Origin: Xanthobacter aminoxidans | GTDB lineage: Bacteria > Pseudomonadota > Alphaproteobacteria > Rhizobiales > Xanthobacteraceae | NCBI RefSeq assembly: GCF_023571765.1 | Contig: NZ_JAMJXC010000002.1 | Location: 62,001 to 126,000, forward strand | DNA length: 64,000 nucleotides | Reading direction: 5' to 3' | In this document: piece after piece, positions 19,121-29,029 of the stretch | Position numbering within the stretch: position 1 is the stretch's first letter | Layout of the letters: each line of letters begins with the position of its first letter | Made by a program: the position numbers and the translations under genes | The notes under the pieces: model-generated | The model's input: the letters and a program-made list of their open reading frames with translations, nothing else | The model's database searches: none | Told to the model about the DNA's origin: nothing

Positions 19121-20265
19121 CCGCGCCTCCTGGCAAGCATGGCGATGACCTTGGGACCGATGGCCTGGAGGGGGAGCACCTCGCTGGCGTTGCCTGCGCT
19201 GGCGGTGGCGCCGGGCATGCCCCACACCACGCTTGTCTCCTCGTCCTGCACGATGACGCTGCCACCCGCATCGGCGATGATGCCGGCCCCGCGCGCCCCG
19301 TCGCTGCCCATGCCGGTGAGCACGAGGGCCAACGCGTTGCGGCGGTAGATCTGCGCCACGGTGTCGAACATGGGGTCCACCGCCGGCTTGCAGAAATTCA
19401 CCGCCGGCCCGTCGGACAGGCGGATGACGGTGCGCGCCCCGTCGCGCTCCAGCAGCATGTGCTTGCCGCCGGGGGCGATATAGATGCGTCCGGCGCACAG
19501 CGCCTCGCCATCCTGCCCCTCCGCCGCCTGCCGCCCCGCGGCGCGGGTGACGTGCTCGGCGAGGAGCGCGGTGAAGGTCGGCGGCATGTGCTGGGTGATG
19601 ACCACCGGGATGCGGTCGATATAGGGCCCGAGCACTGCGAACAGGCGGGTCAGCGCCTGCGGCCCCCCGGTGGAGCTGCCCACGGCGATGAGCGAGACGT
19701 CGGACACGGAATAGGGTCGCAAGCGGATTGGCCCCCTCGGCTGGCTGGGCAATGCCGCCGCCTGCGGCTGCGTGGAGGGCGGCGGGAGGGCGGGCGCACG
19801 GCCGGCCTCCCGCAGCACCTTCAGGCCGAGGCTGCGCACCTTCTCCATCAGCTCGCGCTTGAAGTCGTCGGTGGCAAACGTGCCCTTGGTGGCGTCGGGC
19901 TTCGGCAGATAGTCCGCGGCGCCCAGCGTGAGCGCCTTGAGGCTGACCTCGGCGCCACGGCGGGAGAGCGCCGAGGCCACGATGACGGTGGTGTTTCGCC
20001 TTTGCCGCAGGATCAACGGCAGGGCGGTGAGCCCGTCCATCTCCGGCATCTCAAGGTCGAGGATGACCACGTCGGGCTGCACCCGGTCGAGATCGGCCAG
20101 CGCCGCCTTCCCGTTGGAGAAGGTGCCGACAAGCTCGAAGGCGGGGTCTTCCGACAGCCAGCGCGAGACGATGCCGCGCACGAACACGCTGTCGTCCACC
20201 ACCATCACGCGGATTCGGGCATCCGCGCCCGGCGCGGACGCGGCGGGGGCTGAGGATTGGGGCAT
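19117..20265 (-). CDS. cheB: Chemotaxis response regulator methylesterase CheB
   Basis: A 382-residue protein. The receiver domain (about 17-140) has D24-D25, phospho-acceptor D70 in ILDLEMPEMDG and the lysine in LPKPD. A Pro/Ala-rich linker (about 155-185) joins it to the CheB methylesterase domain, with catalytic Ser in VGSSTGGPQAL, His in ITQHMPP and Asp in TGMGSDGARG. Phosphorylation releases esterase activity that demethylates receptors. The ATG at 20265 shares one base with the stop of the upstream cheY; longer open frames upstream overlap that gene and are rejected. Confidence 0.95.
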   Translation of the reverse strand: MPQSSAPAASAPGADARIRVMVVDDSVFVRGIVSRWLSEDPAFELVGTFSNGKAALADLDRVQPDVVILDLEMPEMDGLTALPLILRQRRNTTVIVASALSRRGAEVSLKALTLGAADYLPKPDATKGTFATDDFKRELMEKVRSLGLKVLREAGRAPALPPPSTQPQAAALPSQPRGPIRLRPYSVSDVSLIAVGSSTGGPQALTRLFAVLGPYIDRIPVVITQHMPPTFTALLAEHVTRAAGRQAAEGQDGEALCAGRIYIAPGGKHMLLERDGARTVIRLSDGPAVNFCKPAVDPMFDTVAQIYRRNALALVLTGMGSDGARGAGIIADAGGSVIVQDEETSVVWGMPGATASAGNASEVLPLQAIGPKVIAMLARRRG

Positions 20266-20642
20266 CAGTCCACCCTGTCCAGGAGACCGACGGCCTCGAG
20301 CTTCTCGCGCAGGATTTCGGAATCGAAGGGCTTCATGATGTATTCGTCGGCCCCCAGTGAGACAGCGCGGGCGATATGCTCCATGTCGTTCTTGGCGGTG
20401 CAGAAGATGACCTTCGGCGTGCGCCCGGCCTCGCTCGACCTGAGCTGTTCGAGCACGGCGAGGCCGTCCGTCACCGGCATGGACCAGTCGAGCAGGATGG
20501 CGTCCGGCATGGCGCGGGCGCACATCTCCAGCGCCGGGGCGCCGTCTGCCGCCTCCTCCACGCAGAAGCCGAGATCTTCCAGGATGCCGCGGGCAACCTT
20601 GCGGACGACGCTGGAGTCGTCCACCACGAGACAGGTCTTCAT
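20265..20642 (-). CDS. cheY: Chemotaxis response regulator CheY (che-cluster copy)
   Basis: A 125-residue single receiver with D8-D9, phospho-acceptor D52 in ILLDWSMPVTDG, Thr in FCTAKND and K104 in IMKPF. It lies between cheW and cheB in the order cheA-cheW-cheY-cheB-cheR. In Azorhizobium the equivalent gene is called cheY2 and a second cheY is encoded with cheZ, as here. One of the two usually drives the motor while the other acts as a phosphate sink; sequence alone does not say which. Confidence 0.93.
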   Translation of the reverse strand: MKTCLVVDDSSVVRKVARGILEDLGFCVEEAADGAPALEMCARAMPDAILLDWSMPVTDGLAVLEQLRSSEAGRTPKVIFCTAKNDMEHIARAVSLGADEYIMKPFDSEILREKLEAVGLLDRVD

Positions 20643-21155
20643 TCAAAGCTCCGCGCGTTTGCCGGCATCCTGGCGGGCGACGGCCGAGCCGGCCCGATCG
20701 AGCACCAGGTCCACGTTGAGGATCAGCATCAGGTCGCCTGAGAGGCGATGGACGCCGGCGGCCACCTGCGCCCAGCGCGGGTCGAGGTTGGCCGGGTTGG
20801 CTTCGCGGCGGGCCGCATCGAGGGAAAGCACCTCGCCCACCTCGTCGATGATGAGGCCGAAGGCCTCGCCGTGGTGCTCGATGCCCACCGCCATGGGCGC
20901 GCCCTCCGCGTCCGGCAGCGACAGCAGGCGCCGCATGGCCACCATGGTGACAATGCGTCCCCGCAGGTTCAGCACGCCGGCGATTTCGCCGGGGGCGAGC
21001 GGCACGCGGGTGATGGATTCCGGCACGAACACCTCGTGCACGAGCGCGATGGGCAGGCCGAACAGCTGCGGCCCGATGCGCACCGTCACGTACTGGACCA
21101 CATCGTGCGCGGCGGCTTCGGCCGTATCCTTCGTGAGTGGCGTGTGGGCGTTCAT
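20643..21155 (-). CDS. cheW: Chemotaxis coupling protein CheW
   Basis: A 170-residue CheW. After an N-terminal stretch of about 18 residues it has the two-barrel SH3-like fold with typical segments FGLPIALVHEVF, ITRVPLAPGEIAGVLNLRGRI and FGLIIDEVGEVLSL. It links CheA to receptors in the signalling array. Its stop abuts the next ATG (TGAATG) and its start overlaps the cheA stop by 4 bp, so stoichiometric, coupled translation is expected. Confidence 0.95.
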   Translation of the reverse strand: MNAHTPLTKDTAEAAAHDVVQYVTVRIGPQLFGLPIALVHEVFVPESITRVPLAPGEIAGVLNLRGRIVTMVAMRRLLSLPDAEGAPMAVGIEHHGEAFGLIIDEVGEVLSLDAARREANPANLDPRWAQVAAGVHRLSGDLMLILNVDLVLDRAGSAVARQDAGKRAEL

Positions 21156-23836
21156 GCGGCAATTCCCTGTCGGCCGGTGAATTCCTTCAGCGCGGCGATG
21201 AGGCCGGAGCGGTCGAACTTGGCGACGCAGTCGGTGAAGCCGACAGCGCGGCCCCGCTCCAGCGCATCGCGGTCCTGCGCGGTGGCGAGCGCGATGATCG
21301 GCACCTCGCGGATGCGCGGGTCGCCACGCACCGCGGCGGCGAGGGCGAAGCCGTCCATGTCCGGCAGGTCCACGTCGCTGACGATGGCGTCGAAGCCGTC
21401 CTCCGTGCCGAGCCGCGCCAGCGCCTCACCACCGGAGGCACAGGCCGTGACCTCGTAGCCGTTGCCATTGAGCATGGGCGCCAAGAGGTCGCGGTGGAAC
21501 GGGCTCTCGTCCACCAGGAGCAGGCGCGGCCGCTCGGACGAACGGACCAGGTGGCGGAAGCGCTCGCCGAAGGCCACCTGCACGTAGAAGGCGACGTCGA
21601 GGATCTCGGTGGCCTGGCCCGACAACACCGCCGCGCCGAGCACCTCCGGCATGTTGGAGGGCGACAGCTCCAGGTCGAGCTCGGCCTCCACGATGTCGAC
21701 GATCTCGTCCACCACGAGGCCCATGACGCGCCCGCCATCGGCGAACACCAGCATGGGCTGGGTGCCGGCGGCCACGCGCTGGACCTCCTCGTTGGCGTAG
21801 AGCACCGGGATCAGCGCGCCGCGATACTGCAGCACCGGGTAGCCGTTGACGCGCTCGATGCGCGCCACCTCCAGTTCCTCGATGCGGGTGACGAGGCCGA
21901 GCGGCACCGCCTTGAGATCGCGCGAGCCGGCGCGGAACAGCAGCAGGGACGAGCGCTTCTGGCTGGCGCGCGCCTGCCGGCCGGCGCCGTGATGGCTGGT
22001 CTCCTCCGCGGCGCCGCCGCGCGCCGCCGCGTGCTGGGCGAGGCCCGCGGGATCGAGGATCATGATGACCCGCCCGTCGCCGAGGATGGTGCTGCCGGAG
22101 ACCATGGGCAGCTGGCGCAGGGCCGAGGCCATGGGCTTCACCACGATTTCCTCGGTGTGGGACACCGCCTCCACCACCACGCCGAACGTCTGGTGGCCCA
22201 CCTTCATCACCACGATGAGCGCCCGTTCCCACAGCGCCTCGTCGCGCCCGTCGCGCTCCGGCGACAGGCCGAGCAGGGCGCCGAGGCTGACGATGGGCAG
22301 GAGGCGATCGCGCAGGCCGAGCACCGGCGAGTTGTTCAGCCAGGTTATCTCGTGGTCCGACCCCGCCTGCACCCGCACCAGTTCCTCCACCGCGCTCTGC
22401 GGCAGGGCGAAGCGCTCGCCAGCGGCACGCACGATGAGGGCGGGGACGATGGCGAGCGTCAGCGGGATCTTGATGACGAAGGTGGAGCCCTCGCCCTGCC
22501 GCGAGCGCACATCGACGGTGCCGCCGATGGATTCGAGGTTGGAGCGCACCACATCCATGCCGACGCCCCGGCCGGAGACGTTTGTCACCTTCTGCGCAGT
22601 GGAAAGACCGGCGTGGAAAATGAAGCGGAACACCTGGGAGTCCGGCATCTTCGCCAGCTCGGCCTCGGTGGCGAGGCCATTCTCCAGCGCCTTCTGCTTG
22701 ATGCGCGCGACGTCGAGGCCGCGGCCATCGTCGGAAATCTCGACGATGACATGGCCGCCCTCGTGATAGGCGGAGAGGCGGATGAGGCCGCGCTCGGACT
22801 TGCCCGCGGCGCGGCGCTGTTCGGGCATCTCCAGGCCGTGGTCAGCGGAGTTGCGGACCATGTGGGTGAGGGGGTCCTTGATCTGGTCCAGCACCTGCCG
22901 GTCCAGCTCGGTGTCGGCCCCCACCTGCTCCAGCTCGATCTGCTTGCCCAGCTCCTGCGCGAGGTCACGCACGATGCGCGGCAGCTTCTGCCAGGCGTTG
23001 CCGATGGGCTGCATGCGCGTGCGCATCACCGCCTCCTGCAGCTCGCCCGTGACGTTGGACAGGCGCTGCAGGGAGACCTTGTATTCCGGCTCGTCGTGGC
23101 GACGGGCGATCTCCATCAGCTGGTTGCGGGTCAGCACCAGCTCGGAGACCATGGTCATCAGCTGTTCCAGCACCCCCACGTGGACGCGGATGGACTGGGC
23201 GGCGACGCCATGGGCCTCGCCCGCCTGAGCCGCGCCGTGGGCGGCCTCCACGTCGGCCTTGGGCATGGCCGGCGCCGGCTTGGGCGGGGCGGCCTTGGCG
23301 GCAGGCGGGGCGGCGGGCGGGGGCGTGATGGGGTCCACCTTGGTCTCGCGGAAGATGCGATCCAGCTCGTCCAGCGGCAGTTCGCCGGGCAGCAGCGGGC
23401 GTTCCAGCGTCGGCGCCGGCTGGGGCGGTGGCGCCGGTGGCGGAGTTGCGGGGGCGTCCACGGCCACCGCCATGGCTTCGAGGAGCGAGATGAGGTCGCG
23501 GTCCTCGCCCTCGGGCTCGGAGCCCTCGGTCTCCTCCACGTGCTGGAGCAGGAGCTTGATGCGATCGATGGTGGACAGTACCAGCCCCACCGCATCGGTG
23601 GTCACGGGCCGGCCCTCGCGGAAGCGGTCCATCAGCGTCTCGGCGGCGTGCGCGAGGGAAGCGAGGCGCGGCAGGCCGATGAAGCCGCAGGTGCCCTTGA
23701 TGGTGTGCACCAGGCGGAAGATGTTGTTGAGAATCTGCGCGTTGTTCGGGTCCTGCTCGAACTTCACGAGCTCCACGTCGGCGACGTCGAGGCTCTCGCT
23801 GGTCTCGGTCAGGAACTCGCGCAAGAGATCATCCAT
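21152..23836 (-). CDS. cheA: Hybrid chemotaxis histidine kinase CheA with C-terminal receiver
   Basis: An 894-residue CheA. The P1 Hpt domain has phospho-site H44 in LVHTIKGT. A Pro/Ala-rich linker (about 150-215) replaces an obvious P2 domain. P3 dimerization and P4 ATPase domains follow, with HMVRNSADHGLE, DDGRGLD and GRGVGMDVV. Two CheW-like regions come next (about 490-620 and 640-760). A C-terminal receiver (about 775-890) has DES, DVDLPDMDG and an AKF lysine. The start at 23836 fits the family. Hybrid CheA proteins with a receiver are common in alphaproteobacteria and may use it as an internal phosphate sink. Confidence 0.95.
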   Translation of the reverse strand: MDDLLREFLTETSESLDVADVELVKFEQDPNNAQILNNIFRLVHTIKGTCGFIGLPRLASLAHAAETLMDRFREGRPVTTDAVGLVLSTIDRIKLLLQHVEETEGSEPEGEDRDLISLLEAMAVAVDAPATPPPAPPPQPAPTLERPLLPGELPLDELDRIFRETKVDPITPPPAAPPAAKAAPPKPAPAMPKADVEAAHGAAQAGEAHGVAAQSIRVHVGVLEQLMTMVSELVLTRNQLMEIARRHDEPEYKVSLQRLSNVTGELQEAVMRTRMQPIGNAWQKLPRIVRDLAQELGKQIELEQVGADTELDRQVLDQIKDPLTHMVRNSADHGLEMPEQRRAAGKSERGLIRLSAYHEGGHVIVEISDDGRGLDVARIKQKALENGLATEAELAKMPDSQVFRFIFHAGLSTAQKVTNVSGRGVGMDVVRSNLESIGGTVDVRSRQGEGSTFVIKIPLTLAIVPALIVRAAGERFALPQSAVEELVRVQAGSDHEITWLNNSPVLGLRDRLLPIVSLGALLGLSPERDGRDEALWERALIVVMKVGHQTFGVVVEAVSHTEEIVVKPMASALRQLPMVSGSTILGDGRVIMILDPAGLAQHAAARGGAAEETSHHGAGRQARASQKRSSLLLFRAGSRDLKAVPLGLVTRIEELEVARIERVNGYPVLQYRGALIPVLYANEEVQRVAAGTQPMLVFADGGRVMGLVVDEIVDIVEAELDLELSPSNMPEVLGAAVLSGQATEILDVAFYVQVAFGERFRHLVRSSERPRLLLVDESPFHRDLLAPMLNGNGYEVTACASGGEALARLGTEDGFDAIVSDVDLPDMDGFALAAAVRGDPRIREVPIIALATAQDRDALERGRAVGFTDCVAKFDRSGLIAALKEFTGRQGIAA

Positions 23837-23908
23837 GATCCTGGCTCCGGGGCGATGCGGCGGGGCCGCGGCTGAGGTGGGAAAGGGCGAGGGGGAAGGC
23901 ACGCATGA

Positions 23909-24454
23909 TCAGTGCCCGCCCTTCGGCTTGGCGTCGCCCTCGCCGTGGCCGCCGGACTTGCCGGCTGGCTTCTCGCCCGAGGAGCTCGCGACATTGACGC
24001 CGACGCCGGTGCGCATATCGGTCTTGTCGATATAGTTGAGGGAATCCACGAGCACCTCGCGGACGACCTCGCCGTTGAGATACGTATTCGTGCTCGTCTT
24101 GATGCGGCCGAGCATCTCGGGAAGATTGTACTTGGTGATCTTGCCGCTCTCGATGCGGCCGTTGACATAGATCTCGCTGAAGGCGGCGTTCACCGCGAAC
24201 ACGGTGGGCTCCATGGGCAGCTTGCGCAGCTCGGCCGCGTCGGCGGTGATGACGAACTTCGCCAGCACGTAGCCCTGCAGCTTGCCGTCCACGATCATGG
24301 GCACGGTGATCGCGGGCAGGCGGCGATATTCGAGGCCGGCGAGATAGGGCTCCTCGCTCTTGCGCGGCGCGCCGGCCGCATACCAAGCGGCGGCATAGCT
24401 GGAGCCGAGCCCCACAAGGCAGGCCCACACGCCGATGATGACGAAGCGGATCAT
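23909..24454 (-). CDS. Single-pass membrane protein of the flagellar cluster, FliL-like features
   Basis: A 181-residue protein I cannot name. Residues 4-24 form an N-terminal membrane anchor. The rest should be periplasmic: beta-rich segments (ITVPMIVDGKLQGYVLAKFVI), then a helical part ending IDKTDMRTG, and a Gly/Lys-rich flexible tail. The layout resembles FliL-type proteins (anchor plus stomatin-like periplasmic domain), yet a true fliL is present at 47833. It overlaps the FlgN-like gene by 4 bp and precedes cheA by 72 bp. A role in motor or secretion control is possible. Confidence 0.7.
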   Translation of the reverse strand: MIRFVIIGVWACLVGLGSSYAAAWYAAGAPRKSEEPYLAGLEYRRLPAITVPMIVDGKLQGYVLAKFVITADAAELRKLPMEPTVFAVNAAFSEIYVNGRIESGKITKYNLPEMLGRIKTSTNTYLNGEVVREVLVDSLNYIDKTDMRTGVGVNVASSSGEKPAGKSGGHGEGDAKPKGGH

Positions 24455-24849
24455 GCCCCCGCCCCCGCTCGCGCGGACTGCGCGGACTGCGCCGAATAGG
24501 TGCCGTCCGACTCCGCCTCGGCCAGCGCCCGGTCGAGGATGGCGCCCACCTCGCGCGCGGCGGCGATGCGCAGGGCGATGACATACTGATTGCGGTCGAG
24601 CTTCGCCTTCAGCCGCGCGAGCCGCCCGGCTGTGGCGGCGTCCAATTGGTCCGGAAGACCACGGGCGACCCGGCTCAGTTCCAGCAAGGCGCGGCTCTTG
24701 CGCCGGTTGATCTCAACGAGATCGAGGGTGCCGCGCTCCTCGAACGCCGCATTCTCCATGTCGATTGTCTCTTCCAGCCGGTCGAGGGCGCTGATGAGGG
24801 CGACGACCGCCGGCGGGCGGGCGAAATTCAGCTCGCTGTCGAAGCTCAT
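24451..24849 (-). CDS. flgN: FlgN-like flagellar export chaperone
   Basis: A 132-residue, almost wholly helical and charged protein, with a heptad-rich region from about 14 to 115 that includes LEETIDMENAAFEERG. Length and composition match FlgN-type chaperones, which keep hook-junction proteins FlgK and FlgL export-competent. Similarity is weak, as usual for this family. It overlaps its two neighbours by 4 bp each and follows the cheL gene. The symbol is tentative. Confidence 0.65.
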   Translation of the reverse strand: MSFDSELNFARPPAVVALISALDRLEETIDMENAAFEERGTLDLVEINRRKSRALLELSRVARGLPDQLDAATAGRLARLKAKLDRNQYVIALRIAAAREVGAILDRALAEAESDGTYSAQSAQSARAGAGA

Positions 24850-25430
24850 GCGGCCCCTCCCTTCGCCCTGGCGAAGACGGCGGAGGATTGGCCGAGGCGC
24901 GCGGCGAGGCCGATGCCGCCGGCGCGGGCGGCCTCCTCGCCCACCTTCTGGGTGAGCAGCGATTTCCAGGTATCTCCGGCCGTGCCGGCGCCGAACATGG
25001 AGGATTTCGAGGAGGCGCCCTTGGTGGGCATCATGGTGTCGAGGAACTGGGAGAGCACCATGGCCTCGAACTTCTGGAGCGATGCGGCATCCGGCGTTCC
25101 AGCCAGCGGCGCGGCCCCGGTGGCGCCGCCCGCGTGGTGGGGGCCAAGGGCATGGGCGTTCTTCAGCCCCGTGAGGCTGGCGCCGGAGAAGGCGACGCCG
25201 GGTGGGATCAGCGCCGCAGCGGCGGCGGCCGCATCCTTGTCGCCTCGGGCCGCCAGTTTTTCAGTCCGCGCAACCGCTTTCGCCTCGGCCACCGTGTCCA
25301 GCTCGGTGCGGAACGCGCCGTCGGGCGCGGGGGTCAGCGCCTGAAGCTTGCCCATCACCTGCCGCGCGCGGGCGGCATCGGCGGCCTGCATCACGTCGAA
25401 GACGAGGTCGGTCGGCGGTGAGATGCCCAT
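24846..25430 (-). CDS. cheL: Rod-binding protein (FlgJ N-domain / CheL type)
   Basis: A 194-residue protein with the rod-binding FlgJ N-terminal domain at its C-terminal end: LQKFEAMVLSQFLDTMMP and MFGAGTAGDTWKSLLTQ (about 125-170). No muramidase domain follows, as in CheL of rhizobia and Caulobacter. It probably helps rod assembly through the peptidoglycan layer with a separate lytic enzyme. The ATG at 25430 (MGISPPTDLVFDV) matches CheL N-termini and has GGAAG seven bases upstream; an ATG at 25478 lacks such a site. Confidence 0.82.
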   Translation of the reverse strand: MGISPPTDLVFDVMQAADAARARQVMGKLQALTPAPDGAFRTELDTVAEAKAVARTEKLAARGDKDAAAAAAALIPPGVAFSGASLTGLKNAHALGPHHAGGATGAAPLAGTPDAASLQKFEAMVLSQFLDTMMPTKGASSKSSMFGAGTAGDTWKSLLTQKVGEEAARAGGIGLAARLGQSSAVFARAKGGAA

Positions 25431-25480
25431 GGTGCGGCTTCCATCGAGAACGGTTCGGACGCCACCCTGCCCCGCCATGC

Positions 25481-25882
25481 TTATGCGAGGCTTGCACGCC
25501 CGCTGGAGATGAGGCTCGCCTCGGCGATGGCGTCGGTGGCCGCGCGCTCATCCTCTGCGCGGGCGAGGCGGCCGGTCCGATCGGCATGGCGCTCGGCGCG
25601 CTTCAGGGTGAAGCTCTCGGCCTTCACCTGATCGGCGGCCGTTGCCTCGGCGGCATGGGCCTGCTGGCGGGCGAGCGCGACGCGCTCCAGCCGGCGCGCC
25701 ACGTTCTCCAGCATCAGCGGGGCGAAGCGGCCATCGTCGAGGGCGGCCATGAGGTCCGCCGTCTCGCCATCGAGCCTCACCCTCTCGCGCACCGCCTCCC
25801 CATGGCGGGTCTCGGCGGCGCGCTTCAACTGGCGCTGGACGGCAACGAGGCGCTCGGCCTTCCTGTGGCGCTCCTTCTCCAT
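25481..25882 (-). CDS. Coiled-coil protein, FliJ-like export chaperone candidate
   Basis: A 133-residue, highly charged Arg/Ala/Glu-rich protein predicted to be one long helix or coiled coil. Size, composition and position suggest a FliJ-type protein, which in flagellar export couples the FliI ATPase to FlhA. Sequence similarity to FliJ is too low for me to be sure. Here fliI lies elsewhere (34203). The ATG at 25882 begins two bases after the fliR stop; an alternative in-frame start at 25903 overlaps fliR. Confidence 0.6.
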   Translation of the reverse strand: MEKERHRKAERLVAVQRQLKRAAETRHGEAVRERVRLDGETADLMAALDDGRFAPLMLENVARRLERVALARQQAHAAEATAADQVKAESFTLKRAERHADRTGRLARAEDERAATDAIAEASLISSGRASLA

Positions 25883-25884
25883 GC

Positions 25885-26655
25885 TCAGCCCGCCTTCAGC
25901 CATTGGGAGAAGGCGACGAGGAAGGCCGAGAGCAGCGGCTCCACGCTCACATAGAGCAGCAGCAGCCCGCCGGCGGTTACGAAGGGCGTCGCCACGAAAT
26001 AGACCGGGATCTGCGGCGTGAACTTGTTGATGAGCCCCACGGCGAAATTCACCATCACCGAATAGAGGATGAACGGCCCGCAGAGCCGCACGGCCACCAG
26101 AAACACCGCCGACATCTGGTCCACGAGGTCCACCAGCGCCGGCCGCACGGCGAGAAGGCTGCCCGGCGGCACGCGGGCGAAGCTGTCCACTAGCCCCTTC
26201 ACCAGCTCCAGATGCAGGTCGGCGACGAAGATGAGGGCCGTGGCGGAGAAGACGATGAGCGTGGCGAGGATGGGCAGTTGCTCGTCCTCCTCCACCGACG
26301 CGCCGGGCATGGGAGAGACGCCCACCGCCTGGGCGATGAAGCTGGTGGCGAACTGCAGCGCCGTCACATAGAGCCGGGCCAAGAGGCCGATGAGGAGGCC
26401 GGTGAGAAGCTCCCCGGCGATCATGAACACGAAATCGCCGGAGCCCGCCGTCCGCACCTTCGGCGCCACCTGATCCAGCACCAGCGGCAGGAAGGCGAAG
26501 GACAGGGCGAGGGCCAGGAACACCCTGACGCGCATGGGAATGTGCCGGCCGCCGATGCCCGGCATCAGCATCAGCGCGCCGCCCACCCGGCAGAAGACGA
26601 GGAAGGCGGCGAGCACCGCCTCACGGGCGAGGAGGCTCACGGCGCCGGAGGTCAC
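25885..26655 (-). CDS. fliR: Flagellar export gate protein FliR
   Basis: A 256-residue, strongly hydrophobic membrane protein with about six spans. FliR features include [19 protein letters not shown] at the N-terminus, the [10 protein letters not shown] loop region and the Pro-containing [13 protein letters not shown] segment. It forms the export gate with FliP and FliQ at the MS-ring centre. The start overlaps the flhA stop by 4 bp. Confidence 0.95.
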   Translation of the reverse strand: MTSGAVSLLAREAVLAAFLVFCRVGGALMLMPGIGGRHIPMRVRVFLALALSFAFLPLVLDQVAPKVRTAGSGDFVFMIAGELLTGLLIGLLARLYVTALQFATSFIAQAVGVSPMPGASVEEDEQLPILATLIVFSATALIFVADLHLELVKGLVDSFARVPPGSLLAVRPALVDLVDQMSAVFLVAVRLCGPFILYSVMVNFAVGLINKFTPQIPVYFVATPFVTAGGLLLLYVSVEPLLSAFLVAFSQWLKAG

Positions 26656-28733
26656 GAGATCGCGCCCAGCGCCTTGATCTCCACCCCGCGGGCGATCTCC
26701 ACATGGGAGAGCACGGGCAGCGAGGGGAACATGCGCTCCACGATCATGCGCACATAGGGCCGCGCATCCGGCGCGGTGACGAGCACGAAGGGCGCGCCCG
26801 CCTTCATGCGCTCGCGCACCGCGGTGGCCGCCTCGGTGCCGAACTGCTCCACGAGGCGCGGGTCGATGTCGAACTCGATCACCTCGCCCTTGGCGTCGCG
26901 CTTGAGGCTCTGGTGGAAGGCGAGGTCCCAGCGGCTGCCGAGGCGCAGCACGTTCAGCACGCCGCCCTCGGCGAGATCACCGCAGATCTGCTGCGCCATG
27001 CGCATGCGCACATGCTCCGCCACCTGCTCGGAGCGGCGGGCATGGGGCACGATCTCGGCCACGGCCTCGAGGATGAGATGCAGGTTGCGGATGGAGACGC
27101 GCTCCGCCAGCAGGAGCTTCAGCACCGCCTGCAGGCCCGAATAGGAAATCTGCGCCGGGCAGATGTCCTCCACGAGGCGCTTGTATTCGGGATCGAGCCG
27201 GTCGATCAGCGACCGCATGCTCTTGTAGGAGAGAAGCTGCGGCAAATTATTGGCGATGGCCTCGGAGAGGTGGGTGAGGATGACGGTGAGGTTGTCCACC
27301 GGCGCGAAGCCCTCGCGCTTCACCTCGGTGGCGTAGGCCTCGGGAATCCACATGGCCTTCATGCCGAAGGCCGGCTCGCGCGCCTCGTCGCCGGGCACGT
27401 CCGGCGGCGGCCCGTCGCCCACCACGACCAGCAGTTCGCCGATGCGCATCTCCTGCGCCGCCAGCACCGTGCCGTGCATCTTGATCTGGTAGCCCTTGGG
27501 CGGCGCGGCGAGGCTCTCCGTCATGCGGATGTCCGGCACCACGAAACCATAGCGGAGGGCGAACTTGCGCCGCATCTTGCCGAGCCGATTGCCGAGTTCC
27601 GAGGGCGTGCGCAGCACCTGCGTCGCCAGCTGCTTGCCCACGCACACCTCGATCTCGGCGGTCTTCAGTTGCTCCTTCACGGACTCGCGCGCCTCGCGGT
27701 CCGCCTGCTGCTTCGCCTCGGCGTCGCGCGCGGCGGCGTCCGCCTTCTGTTTCGCGAGCTGACGCGGCACCGACCAGCCGACGAAGGCCATCATGCCACC
27801 GATGAGCGCGAAGGGCAGGAACGGTAGGCCGGGCACAAGCGCCAGGGCGAAGAGCAGCCCGGCGGCCACGAACAGCGCGCGGGGATAGGCGCCGAGCTGG
27901 CCCAGCACCGCCTTTTCCGCCCGCCCCCTTGTGCCGCCCTTGGAGACGAGGAGGCCGGCGGAGAGGGAGACGATGAGCGCGGGGATCTGCGAGACGAGGC
28001 CGTCGCCCACGGACAGGCGGGTGAAGATGTCCGCCGCGTCGCCGATGGGCATCTTGTGCCGGGTGACGCCGATGATGATGCCGCCGAAGATGTTCACCGC
28101 GATGGTGATGAGGCTCGCCACCGCCTCGCCGCGCACGAACTTGGAGGCGCCGTCCATGGAACCGAAGAAGGCGCTTTCCTCCTCCAGCTCGGCGCGGCGG
28201 CGCTGGGCCTGCTTGTCATCGATGAGGCCGGCGTTCAGGTCCGCGTCGATGGCCATCTGCTTGCCGGGGATGGCGTCCAGCGTGAAACGCGCGCCGACCT
28301 CGGCGATGCGGGTGGCGCCCTTGGTGATGACGAGGAAATTCACCGTCACCAGGATCAGGAACACCACGATGCCGATGACGAAATCGCCGCTCATGACGAG
28401 CTGCGAAAAGCCGTGGATGATGTGGCCCGCGGCGTTCACGCCGTCCGAGCCGTGGGCGAGGATGAGGCGCGTCGTCGCCACCCCGAGGCCGAGGCGCAGC
28501 AGCGTCGCGATGAGGAGGACAGTGGGAAAGGCGGAGAATTCGAGCGGCTTGTCGATCCACAGCGCCACCATCAGGATCAGCACCGACAGCGCGATGGAGA
28601 GCGCGAGGCCGATATCGATGAGCGCCGGCGGAATGGGCAGGAAGAGGATGGCGAGGATCGCCACCATGCCCATGGCGAAGCCGATGTCGCGGCGCGAGCC
28701 CTGCGCCGGATCGCGCACCGTGATGTCGGACAT
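26652..28733 (-). CDS. flhA: Flagellar export component FlhA
   Basis: A 693-residue FlhA. The N-terminal half (about 15-325) has eight membrane spans and the conserved FHIPEP-type region ([19 protein letters not shown]). The C-terminal half (about 345-690) is the cytoplasmic docking domain that forms a nine-membered ring and binds late chaperone-substrate complexes. Length matches the family. It lies 27 bp after fliQ and overlaps fliR by 4 bp, an arrangement typical of rhizobial flagellar loci. Confidence 0.97.
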   Translation of the reverse strand: MSDITVRDPAQGSRRDIGFAMGMVAILAILFLPIPPALIDIGLALSIALSVLILMVALWIDKPLEFSAFPTVLLIATLLRLGLGVATTRLILAHGSDGVNAAGHIIHGFSQLVMSGDFVIGIVVFLILVTVNFLVITKGATRIAEVGARFTLDAIPGKQMAIDADLNAGLIDDKQAQRRRAELEEESAFFGSMDGASKFVRGEAVASLITIAVNIFGGIIIGVTRHKMPIGDAADIFTRLSVGDGLVSQIPALIVSLSAGLLVSKGGTRGRAEKAVLGQLGAYPRALFVAAGLLFALALVPGLPFLPFALIGGMMAFVGWSVPRQLAKQKADAAARDAEAKQQADREARESVKEQLKTAEIEVCVGKQLATQVLRTPSELGNRLGKMRRKFALRYGFVVPDIRMTESLAAPPKGYQIKMHGTVLAAQEMRIGELLVVVGDGPPPDVPGDEAREPAFGMKAMWIPEAYATEVKREGFAPVDNLTVILTHLSEAIANNLPQLLSYKSMRSLIDRLDPEYKRLVEDICPAQISYSGLQAVLKLLLAERVSIRNLHLILEAVAEIVPHARRSEQVAEHVRMRMAQQICGDLAEGGVLNVLRLGSRWDLAFHQSLKRDAKGEVIEFDIDPRLVEQFGTEAATAVRERMKAGAPFVLVTAPDARPYVRMIVERMFPSLPVLSHVEIARGVEIKALGAIS

Positions 28734-28760
28734 GGATCAGGCTCCCCCGCAGACGTTGGC

Positions 28761-29027
28761 TCAGAAGCCGCTCGATATGCGGCCGTAGATTTCCTCGGTG
28801 AAGGCCATGATCTGGGCGCCCATGAAGGAGCCCGTCACCGCCGCCACCACCAGCACCGCGACGATCTTCGGCACGAAGGTGAGGGTGACTTCCTGGATCT
28901 GCGTCAGCGCCTGGAACAGCGCGACGAGAATGCCGATGAGCATGGCCGCGGCGACCGCCGGGCCGGCGGCGACGAGGATGGTCCAGATGGCTGAATGGAC
29001 GATGCCGAGCGCATCCGCCTCGTTCAT
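28761..29027 (-). CDS. fliQ: Flagellar export gate protein FliQ
   Basis: An 88-residue protein with two membrane hairpin spans (about 15-40 and 52-78). The segment LFQALTQIQEVTLTFVPKI between them is the FliQ signature. Four FliQ copies join the FliP/FliR gate. The gene begins two bases after the flgD stop. Confidence 0.95.
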   Translation of the reverse strand: MNEADALGIVHSAIWTILVAAGPAVAAAMLIGILVALFQALTQIQEVTLTFVPKIVAVLVVAAVTGSFMGAQIMAFTEEIYGRISSGF

Positions 29028-29029
29028 CG

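Noticed and set aside
21137-23875. A 912-codon plus-strand open frame opposite cheA
   Set aside because: CheA motifs on the minus strand are unambiguous; the opposite frame has shadow-like His/Arg composition.
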